From Candidatus Poribacteria bacterium (GTDB lineage Bacteria > Poribacteria > WGA-4E > WGA-3G): a stretch of 35,340 nt of DNA. The position numbers were made by a program, and so were the translations under genes. Where the stretch lies: assembly GCA_022821065.1 (NCBI GenBank), contig JAJEEK010000028.1, positions 1 through 35,340 on the forward strand. Reading direction: 5' to 3'. The notes beneath the pieces were generated by a model. It saw nothing but the letters and a program-made list of their open reading frames with translations, made no database searches and had not been told where the DNA came from. Shown here piece by piece: positions 7,259-14,073 of the stretch. Position 1 is the first letter of the stretch, and each line of letters begins with the position of its first letter.

Positions 7259-8662
7259 ATGCAATATGATGATAAACCGAAGGACGAGTGTGGTGTCTTT
7301 GGTGTGTTCGGTCATCCAAGAGCGGTAGAGTTGACGTATTTAGGGTTACGTGCGCTTCAACATCGGGGTCAGGAGAGCAGCGGGATTGTCGCCTCAGATG
7401 GTGAGAAACTTACGTATCATCACGGTATGGGGCTTGTTCATTCCGTATTTACGGATGAGGCGTTAGCCGGATTAGATGGTCATATAGCGATTGGGCACAA
7501 CCGATATTCGACGGCGGGTGCGAGTACGCTTGAGAATGCGCAGCCGTTGGTTAGGAATTATAAGCAGGGACCTCTTGCCCTCGGACACAACGGTAACCTT
7601 GTCAATGCGGTAGCCTTGCGGAACCATCTGGAGGATGTCGGTTCTATTTTCAGTACAAGTTTGGACACGGAAGTAATCTTCCACTTGATAGCGCATTCTC
7701 GGAAACAGGCTTTAGAACACCGGATTTTTGATGCGCTTCGTAGTGTTCAGGGTGCTTACTCATTTGTATGTATGGATACAGAGACGTTGATGGGTGCTCG
7801 CGATGCTTATGGCTTCCGTCCACTGTGGATCGGTAGGCTTAAGGATGCGTATGTTTTGTCTTCAGAGACGTGTGCCTTTGATGTGGTTGAGGCGGAACCG
7901 ATACGTGAGGTAGACCCTGGAGAGTTAATATTTATCCGTTCTGCGCGTCGTGGTTTAGAGTCGTTGCGTTTTCGTAAGCGGCAGTCGGAGTTGTCGCAAT
8001 GCATCTTTGAGTATATTTATCTCGCGCGTCCGGATAGCATAATGTTCGGGGAGAGTGTGAATAACACGCGTCGCGAATTTGGTAGGCAGTTAGCGCGCGA
8101 GCACCCTGTCAAAGCAGATGTGGTTATCCCTGTCCCCGATTCGGCGACGATTGCTGCACTTGGCTACGCTGAGGAGTCCGGTATCCCGTTTGATTTAGGG
8201 TTATCTCGGAACACTTTCGTTGGGCGGTCTTTTATGAACCCAACACAGGACATCCGTGAACTGATGGTTAAAGTGAAGTTAAACCCGGTGCGTGACGTGT
8301 TGAGTGGCAAGCGGGTTGTCCTCGTAGATGATTCGATTATGCGTGGTACAAATAGTCGGAAGTTAATCAAGATTGTTCGTGAAGGTGGTGCGACGGCGGT
8401 TCACCTCCGCATTGCTTCTCCACCGAATAAGTTTCCTTGTTTCTATGGTGTAGACACACCAACACGTCGTGAGTTGATTGCGAGTTCACACACAGTCGAG
8501 GATATACGCAGGTACATCCGTGCTGACAGCCTCGGTTATTTGAGTATTGAAGGGTTACTAAAATCGGTGAAGACTCCGCGCGATTTTTGCACGACCTGTT
8601 TTGATGGCGAGTATCCGATTCCGCTTATGAAGGAGACTTCAGAGCAGCTCCCTTTAATTTAA
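7259..8662 (+). CDS. purF: Amidophosphoribosyltransferase
   Basis: This enzyme catalyses the first committed step of de novo purine synthesis, making 5-phosphoribosylamine from PRPP and glutamine. The N-terminal Ntn glutaminase domain begins at Cys11 (DECGVFG) after a 10-residue propeptide that must be removed. NRYST (81-85) and the GHNGNL region (109-114) line its active site. The C-terminal phosphoribosyltransferase domain has the PRPP loop VVLVDDSIMRGT (353-364). Cysteines 248, 394, 444 and 447 match the 4Fe-4S ligands of the Bacillus-type enzyme, so it is probably an oxygen-sensitive iron-sulfur form. The 467-residue length is normal. A GGAGG lies 14 nt before the ATG. Confidence 0.97.
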   Translation: MQYDDKPKDECGVFGVFGHPRAVELTYLGLRALQHRGQESSGIVASDGEKLTYHHGMGLVHSVFTDEALAGLDGHIAIGHNRYSTAGASTLENAQPLVRNYKQGPLALGHNGNLVNAVALRNHLEDVGSIFSTSLDTEVIFHLIAHSRKQALEHRIFDALRSVQGAYSFVCMDTETLMGARDAYGFRPLWIGRLKDAYVLSSETCAFDVVEAEPIREVDPGELIFIRSARRGLESLRFRKRQSELSQCIFEYIYLARPDSIMFGESVNNTRREFGRQLAREHPVKADVVIPVPDSATIAALGYAEESGIPFDLGLSRNTFVGRSFMNPTQDIRELMVKVKLNPVRDVLSGKRVVLVDDSIMRGTNSRKLIKIVREGGATAVHLRIASPPNKFPCFYGVDTPTRRELIASSHTVEDIRRYIRADSLGYLSIEGLLKSVKTPRDFCTTCFDGEYPIPLMKETSEQLPLI

Positions 8663-8713
8663 TTGTCGGCGTATGTATTTTAGCGTCTGTTTGGAACCTA
8701 CGAGGAAAATTTT

Positions 8714-9022
8714 ATGCAGTATAGACGGCGTGGTAATTCAAAAAAGCCTAATCCGATAGGGACACCACAGGGACAGAATACGATTGTTTCTCTGCTAATT
8801 TGTGCGATTCTGGGTATGGTTCTGAGTAGGGTTCTCCCTTTTGTCATTGAAAAGTTACGACCTGACATAGATGCAGTAGTGGCGCAAGAGACCGGTTTGT
8901 ACATTGCTTTAGGTGTTAGCGGTATTGTTTTAGTTGTGAGTCTTCTCAGACCACGGAAAGAGAGTGTTTCACCTCTTCGCAAATTACTATTAAAGGAACA
9001 AGAAAAGTCAGATGGCAGATGA
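8714..9022 (+). CDS. Small two-helix membrane protein between purF and purM
   Basis: The protein has 102 residues. A polar, positively charged N-terminus (about 22 residues) is followed by two hydrophobic helices near residues 23-43 and 63-79, and a charged C-terminus. It has a good AGGA ribosome binding site and its 3' end overlaps the purM start by 11 bp, so it belongs to the operon. No known family is recognised. Its place inside the purine operon suggests shared regulation but does not show function. Confidence 0.65.
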   Translation: MQYRRRGNSKKPNPIGTPQGQNTIVSLLICAILGMVLSRVLPFVIEKLRPDIDAVVAQETGLYIALGVSGIVLVVSLLRPRKESVSPLRKLLLKEQEKSDGR

Positions 9023-10052
9023 AAAGCAGTTGACGTACGCTGATTCGGGGGTCTCATTTGAAGCGGAATCTGAGGCGATTTCGAGGCTTAAAAGCCTCGT
9101 TAGGACGACGTATCGTCCCGAAGTACTCAGCGATGTTGGTAGTTTCGGTGGACTCTTTGCCCTGAAAACCTATCGAGAACCCGTTCTAGTATCCAGTACG
9201 GATAGTGTCGGCACAAAATTGAAGGTTGCGTTTAAGGTTGGACGGCACGACACTGTCGGTTTCGATATTGTTGCCCATTGCGGTAACGATATTGTTGTAC
9301 AGGGGGCAGAACCACTTTTCTTTTTAGATTACATCGGCATTAACAAAGTGGAACCGACCGTGATTGAAGATATTGTGTCGGGGCTCTCAGCTGGTTGCCG
9401 GGAGATCGGTTGCGCATTAATTGGTGGTGAGATGGCGGAGATGCCGGATCTTTATGCGCCGGGTGAATACGACTTGGTCGGTACTATTGTCGGTGCTGTT
9501 GAAAGGGACGATTTAATTACGGGAAGCGGAATTACGCCAGGGGATCATCTCATTGGGTTAGGTGCTGCAGGCTTACATACCAACGGATTTTCACTTGCGC
9601 GACGAATTCTATTTGACAGATGTGGTTATGATGTTGATGTCTACCTCGAAGAACTCTCAGCAACCGTCGGGGAAGCCCTCCTCGCAACACACAGGAGCTA
9701 CGTGAGAGCTGTTTTGGAACTTCGCAAGGTTTGTGAGATAAAGGGGATTGCCCATATCACGGGGGGTGGCTTACCGGCGAATGTACTGCGGATTCTGCCA
9801 GACGGATGTGTGGCGGACATTCGGAAGGGGACGTGGGAGATTCCACCGATTTTTCCGTTTTTGCAAGCGACTGGAAATGTTGAGGAGGCGGAGATGTATA
9901 GGGTCTTCAACATGGGGATCGGGATGGTTGTTGTACTGGCACCTGATACTGTTGATGCTGCCGTAGCATCACTCAATTCTTCTGGGGAATCGACTTTCCA
10001 CATCGGTGAAGTTATCGCTGGCGACAAGGGGGTGCACGGTGTCGGTTCCTAA
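9012..10052 (+). CDS. purM: Phosphoribosylformylglycinamidine cyclo-ligase (AIR synthetase)
   Basis: PurM closes the imidazole ring, converting FGAM and ATP to AIR in purine synthesis. The 346-residue length is normal. Family motifs are YADSGVSFEAE at the N-terminus, GSFGGLFAL, the STDSVGTKLKVAF loop, AHCGNDIVVQGAEPLFFLDY, and the CALIGGEMAEMPDLY segment. The glycine-rich HITGGGLPANVLR segment follows. The start overlaps the upstream small membrane protein and the end overlaps the FliG-like gene by 14 bp, so translation is probably coupled in both directions. Confidence 0.97.
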   Translation: MADEKQLTYADSGVSFEAESEAISRLKSLVRTTYRPEVLSDVGSFGGLFALKTYREPVLVSSTDSVGTKLKVAFKVGRHDTVGFDIVAHCGNDIVVQGAEPLFFLDYIGINKVEPTVIEDIVSGLSAGCREIGCALIGGEMAEMPDLYAPGEYDLVGTIVGAVERDDLITGSGITPGDHLIGLGAAGLHTNGFSLARRILFDRCGYDVDVYLEELSATVGEALLATHRSYVRAVLELRKVCEIKGIAHITGGGLPANVLRILPDGCVADIRKGTWEIPPIFPFLQATGNVEEAEMYRVFNMGIGMVVVLAPDTVDAAVASLNSSGESTFHIGEVIAGDKGVHGVGS

Positions 10053-10800
10053 TACAGATACCCGAACAACGCTTCCATTTTTGGGAGAAGATGCTCAGCA
10101 AGAATTGGTTGCTTTGTTTGAGGAGACACATCCGCAGGTCGTTGTGGCGGCGATTCAAAGTGCGGAGGATGACGACGCGGCTCTCTTTTTTGTTATCTGT
10201 ACGCAGTTGAAAGGTGAACCTATTGGGGACGCGATCGCTACACACGTTGGGAAAATTTTCGCCTTATTGCCTTTTGATAAACGGGTGAGTGTTGCTGAAA
10301 GAGTGACGATGACAGAGATCGTTGATGCCGAACGCGCAACACAGGTCTGGGACGAGCAGATTGCTAAGATTAAGGAGACGCTTCAGAACACGGCCTTCTT
10401 GGGTGAAGGTGCGACGAATCTTGCTAAGTTATTATCCTATATGGATGTAGCAGAACAGGATCGTTTATTGGAGGCATTGGCAGTGAGACGCCCCGGGGTA
10501 GTGGGGAACGTTTCTGAGAAGTTGTTTACTTTTCAAGACCTGAGTGTTTTAGGGGATGAAGCGATCAAGACGATCCTGCAAGTGTTAGACAAACCGACTA
10601 TGGCACTTGCTCTGCACAATGCACCGGCTGCGATACGCGATCGCTTCTTTGAAAATATGTCAGTATCACAGTCGGAAGCCGTTGAAGCAGAAGCTGAGCA
10701 ATTGACATTTGAACAGACACAGATCGCCGATACAGCTCGGCAATCTGTAGTCAGTTTAGTACGTAATTTTGCAGCGAAAGGGTTGCTAAAAATTAACTGA
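10039..10800 (+). CDS. FliG-like protein (middle plus C-terminal FliG domains) in a purine operon
   Basis: This 253-residue protein resembles the flagellar switch protein FliG without its N-terminal domain. EETHPQ at residues 28-33 matches the EHPQ motif of the FliG middle domain, followed by FALLPFDKRVSVAERVT and a linker helix. Residues 161-253 fit the FliG C-terminal domain: LFTFQDLSVLGDEAIKTIL, ALALHNAPAAIRDRFFENMS and a final VRNFAAKGLLKI. In the torque helix that follows NMS, residues that are R281, D288 and D289 in E. coli read as S, A and E, so rotor function is unlikely. I place the start at GTG 10039, 6 nt after AGGGGG, rather than an upstream ATG at 10006. No flagellar gene is nearby. 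Confidence 0.75.
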   Translation: MSVPNTDTRTTLPFLGEDAQQELVALFEETHPQVVVAAIQSAEDDDAALFFVICTQLKGEPIGDAIATHVGKIFALLPFDKRVSVAERVTMTEIVDAERATQVWDEQIAKIKETLQNTAFLGEGATNLAKLLSYMDVAEQDRLLEALAVRRPGVVGNVSEKLFTFQDLSVLGDEAIKTILQVLDKPTMALALHNAPAAIRDRFFENMSVSQSEAVEAEAEQLTFEQTQIADTARQSVVSLVRNFAAKGLLKIN

Positions 10801-10807
10801 ACTCTAC

Positions 10808-11761
10808 TTAGCTATCTTCGAGTTTAAACTCATAAGGAATTTGAACTTTCTCAAGGGTGATTGCTTTCCCACCTTTCGTCGCTGGACGGAAGGTTGTTTT
10901 TTTCAGTGCTTCAATTGCTGCCTCTTCAAATCCAAATCCGATGTCTGTCAATGCGACAATATCCTTAGGGATACCGTTTTCATCAATGGTTGCTTCCAGA
11001 ATAACGGTGCCTTCCTTCTCCGCTTTCTTGGCAGAATCTGGATACTTCGGTTCCACCCTAAATTTGTAGGTAGGTAAGACGGTGCCTTTTTCAGCAGTAA
11101 TCTCAATGTTCCCCATCCCGAGATCGGCGTCGGGTGCTGGCGTGTCGAGTTTGTCAAGCATTGTTGGTGCTTCGCGCTCGAGTTCAAAGGTTGGGGCTGT
11201 GTTTTCGGGTTCAATTGTTGTTGACGGTTGATGAAAATTACGATCAACGTCTATCACTGCAGGTCCCTCATTAACGTCAGGTGTTATCAGATCAAATCCA
11301 GTATCTGTGCCATCGGGGATTGTGAAAGCGTCATTTGATGGCAATTGGGTGGTGTTCGTCCTGATTGGCTGCTTGAGAACAGGTTTCTGTTCTTGCTGCT
11401 TACTTTCAAACTTTAGTGCTTCTCGTCGTATGAATCGGCGTTTCGCTTTCGGTTCTTCTTTTATCATACTGACATCAAATGTTTCGCTTTCCTGTTCAAT
11501 CCGATCAACGATGACAAAAACGCCGATGAAAATTGCGATAAGGGCATGAAAAGCCATCGCGACTGTAAATGCTGCGGAACTCCGTCCTACATGTTTCTGT
11601 GTGATCGTGTGCTTCGGTAAGTTTGCCTGTGCCGTGGAAATGCTGCGTTGCTGGTTGGAATCGAGGGTAACCTTCTTTAATGCGACGAAACGTTTCGGTT
11701 TTTTACGTTCTGCCCGACGTTGTCGCATGCCGCTGAGTATGCCGGATGTTCTGCTACTCAT
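10808..11761 (-). CDS. TonB family energy-transducing protein
   Basis: The protein of 317 residues has the TonB layout: a basic cytoplasmic N-terminus (about 60 residues, longer than usual), one transmembrane helix near 63-85 (AAFTVAMAFHALIAIFIGVF), a proline- and acid-rich periplasmic spacer, and a C-terminal TonB domain (VEPKYPDSAKKAEKEGTVIL to the end). It should pass proton-motive energy from ExbB/ExbD to outer-membrane receptors, most likely the two encoded at 16411-20995. Its TonB domain closely matches that of the lipoprotein at 3443-4633. The ATG follows GGAGG by 8 nt. It converges on the FliG-like gene with only 7 bp between stops. Confidence 0.9.
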   Translation of the reverse strand: MSSRTSGILSGMRQRRAERKKPKRFVALKKVTLDSNQQRSISTAQANLPKHTITQKHVGRSSAAFTVAMAFHALIAIFIGVFVIVDRIEQESETFDVSMIKEEPKAKRRFIRREALKFESKQQEQKPVLKQPIRTNTTQLPSNDAFTIPDGTDTGFDLITPDVNEGPAVIDVDRNFHQPSTTIEPENTAPTFELEREAPTMLDKLDTPAPDADLGMGNIEITAEKGTVLPTYKFRVEPKYPDSAKKAEKEGTVILEATIDENGIPKDIVALTDIGFGFEEAAIEALKKTTFRPATKGGKAITLEKVQIPYEFKLEDS

Positions 11762-11881
11762 TCGTTTTTCCTCCTATAAAGAGAAGACGGGTATGCTCGG
11801 TCTTTGGACACTAATGTTGTGGCAATGACTGAAACCGATGTGTCAAAAAAAATGCTTTGAAAACTATTCGCAAGTACCTGT

Positions 11882-11913
11882 ATTAAACGTCAGGAACGCT
11901 CAAGACGTTTAAT
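11882..11913 (-). other. Stem-loop in the tonB leader
   Basis: ATTAAACGTC (11882-11891) and GACGTTTAAT (11904-11913) form a perfect 10-bp stem with a 12-nt loop. It lies in the roughly 200-nt untranslated leader between the promoter at 11967-11995 and the TonB start at 11761. There is no U-run, so it is not an obvious terminator; an operator or an RNA regulatory element are both possible. The rest of the 11762-12057 gap is AT-rich with nothing else evident. Confidence 0.45.
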
Positions 11914-11966
11914 GAAACTCACGGAGTATAGTAAAAATACCACTATTTTATCATAAATATATTCTA

Positions 11967-11995
11967 ATTATAACATATTTTTATTTTTGTGTCAA
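11967..11995 (-). promoter_or_regulatory. Consensus sigma70 promoter for the TonB gene
   Basis: TTGACA (11995-11990) and TATAAT (11972-11967) on the minus strand are both perfect and 17 bp apart. It gives the TonB gene its own strong promoter, separate from the receptor genes upstream. Confidence 0.75.
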
Positions 11996-12057
11996 TTTTT
12001 TTCGTGTTCGCGTATATGTTAATATTTTGGGCAGCCGGTTGTCGAAATCCGGATTTA

Positions 12058-13971
12058 CTATTGAGTGGTCTGTGGTGTGTATTTCCAGAGAAGCACTGTG
12101 CCATCCCAACTTGCACTTGCGAGTGTTTTTCCGTCAGGACTGAACGCCACGCTAACGACTTGATCCGCATGTCCTGTGAACGTGTGATGAAGTTTTCCTG
12201 TGCTGACATTCCAGAGAGCGATAGTTCTCCCAAAATTCCCGCTTGCGAGTATATTTCCATCCGGGCTGAATGCGACGCTGTGTACCCGAATTTCGTATCC
12301 TGTGCGGTCTATCATTTTGTGTAGCAGTTCGCCCGTCTCCACGTTCCAGAGACAGATGGTTGCGTCAAGAGCATCCTCGCCTGCTGCGTCTCCACCACCG
12401 CTTGCGAGTATATTTCCATCCGGGCTGAATGCGACGCTGTTGACTTCATCTGTATGCCCTGTGAGGATATGCAATTGTTCGCCGGATGCCACGTCCCAGA
12501 GGTATACGGAGAAGCCATCCCCACTTGCGATAGTGTTTCCATCTGGGCTGAATGCCACGCAGTCGCCCGCAGATTTGGTGAATGTGTAAAAAAATGTGCC
12601 GGTACGTCCATCCCATAAACTGACACCATCGTTATTCCCGTACTTACCGATGCTTACGAGCAGTGTTCCGTTCGCGCTGAACGCTATTTGTTCAAACCGT
12701 GTATCTCTTGTGAGGGTTTGGAGGTATTCACCGGTGCTGGCATCCCACAAACGGATGGTTCTATCCCCACTCGCGCTTGCGAGTATTTTTCCATTGGGGT
12801 TGAAGGCTACACTATCGACAGGGCGTGTGTGTCCTCTAAGGGTTTTGGAATGTGCTCCGGTATGAGTGTCCCACAAGTGAATCGTGTTTTCCCAATACCC
12901 TGCGCTTGCGACGGTGTTTCCATCCGGGCTGAATGCGATGCTTTCGATTCGCTTTGTATGTCCGGGGATCGTGTGTCGGAGTGCACCGGTCTGTGTGTCC
13001 CACAAATGGATGCCGGTTCCGCTTCCACTTACGAGCGTTTTCCCGTCTGGGCTGAACGCTGTGTTAGGGATATTATATTCATCGGTAGTGATAGTGTGCT
13101 GGGGTTCGCCTGTTCCGGCATCCCATAATCGGATGGTGTTGTCCCAACTTGTGCTTGCGACGGTGTTTCCATCCGGGCTGAATGCGATGCTTTCGACTCG
13201 CTTTGTGTGTCCAGTGATCGTGCGTCGGAGTGCCCCGGTATGCGCGTCCGATAGATAGATGTGATTTCCCGATGTGCTTGCGAGAGTATTTCCATCTGGG
13301 CTAAACGCTACATTGTGAACGTCCTCTGTATGTTCTGCCGGAATTCGGGAGTGTTCAGCGGTAAGGACATTCCATAGGTGGATGCTCGATCTACTGTCCG
13401 ATCCGTGTCCGGTTGCGATAACTGTCTTTCCATCTGGACTGAAACGTATATGGTTAATACGATATACATTTCTTCCGAGAGTTTTGAGATATTCACGGGT
13501 GAGGGTATCCCACAAACGGATGCCGCTGCCATTCCGTTTTCCGCCTGTCGCTAAGGTTTTCCCGTCCGGGCTGAATGCGACGCTGTTGACATGATCCACA
13601 TGTGCTGTGAGGGTTTGCCAGAATGTCCCGGTGTAGGCATCCCAGAAACGAATGGTTCCGTCAAGACTTCCGCTCACAAGTGTGCTTCCATCAGGACTGA
13701 AGGCTATGCTTACGACGCGATCCGTATGTTTTGAAAGCAGGGCAACCGGCTGATAGGTTGCCGTATCGTAGAGCCATATTCCGGGAGTACTCGCTACTGC
13801 CAGCCGCGTACCATCCGGGGAATAGACGATCCCTCTATCTATGGCAGAATATCCAATCCCAACGACTGTGCCTTTACCGAATCGCGCTATGGCACCCTCT
13901 GGCAACCCCCATCGCGATGTGTTTTGGGCAAAAGTATGGGATTGATAGAATAAAAAAATAAAAATGGACAT
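12058..13971 (-). CDS. Exported WD40 repeat protein, 14 repeats
   Basis: The protein has about 14 WD40 repeats, most starting with a VAFSPDG-type strand and many ending in a WD- or WN-containing strand. Fourteen repeats would make two seven-bladed propellers, usually a protein-binding scaffold. The N-terminus is a hydrophobic export signal ending in THTFAQ, so the protein is probably periplasmic or outside the cell. The ATG at 13971 has no ribosome binding site and the signal lacks its usual basic start. Both appear upstream from an ATG at 14033, but in another frame separated by a run of ten A. It lies 40 bp after the DUF5916-type gene. The repeats make the DNA internally repetitive with a period of about 126 bp. 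Confidence 0.85.
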   Translation of the reverse strand: MSIFIFLFYQSHTFAQNTSRWGLPEGAIARFGKGTVVGIGYSAIDRGIVYSPDGTRLAVASTPGIWLYDTATYQPVALLSKHTDRVVSIAFSPDGSTLVSGSLDGTIRFWDAYTGTFWQTLTAHVDHVNSVAFSPDGKTLATGGKRNGSGIRLWDTLTREYLKTLGRNVYRINHIRFSPDGKTVIATGHGSDSRSSIHLWNVLTAEHSRIPAEHTEDVHNVAFSPDGNTLASTSGNHIYLSDAHTGALRRTITGHTKRVESIAFSPDGNTVASTSWDNTIRLWDAGTGEPQHTITTDEYNIPNTAFSPDGKTLVSGSGTGIHLWDTQTGALRHTIPGHTKRIESIAFSPDGNTVASAGYWENTIHLWDTHTGAHSKTLRGHTRPVDSVAFNPNGKILASASGDRTIRLWDASTGEYLQTLTRDTRFEQIAFSANGTLLVSIGKYGNNDGVSLWDGRTGTFFYTFTKSAGDCVAFSPDGNTIASGDGFSVYLWDVASGEQLHILTGHTDEVNSVAFSPDGNILASGGGDAAGEDALDATICLWNVETGELLHKMIDRTGYEIRVHSVAFSPDGNILASGNFGRTIALWNVSTGKLHHTFTGHADQVVSVAFSPDGKTLASASWDGTVLLWKYTPQTTQ

Positions 13972-14033
13972 CAAAAAGAGGAGAACGCACGTCTTTTTTT
14001 TTTGTAGTGTCCAAATAATTCTAAATCTACCAT
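13972..14033 (-). other. Probable true N-terminus of the WD40 protein, out of frame at an A10 tract
   Basis: An ATG at 14033-14031 follows AGGA by about 10 nt and reads MVDLELFGHYKKK before an A10 run (T10 at 13994-14003 on the plus strand). If the run had 11 A it would read KKKK and then TCVLLFLMSIFIFLF, a complete signal peptide joined to the WD40 frame. As written the frame is broken by one base. Sequencing error, phase variation and transcriptional slippage are all possible. Confidence 0.5.
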
Positions 14034-14073
14034 AAACTAAATGTCCTGAATCCGCTGGGTGTTGTCTCTTGTG

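Noticed and set aside
10006..10038. ATG start for the FliG-like gene inside purM
   Set aside because: The GTG at 10039 has a better-placed AGGGGG; the extra 11 residues do not resemble FliG.
12046..12057. AAATCCGGATTT palindrome at the end of the WD40 gene as a terminator
   Set aside because: It is only a 6-bp stem without a loop or U-run; a plausible coincidence.
12200..13594. Many opposite-strand open frames over the WD40 gene
   Set aside because: They are antisense shadows of the WD40 repeats: low-complexity, repeated every 126 bp, and without ribosome sites.
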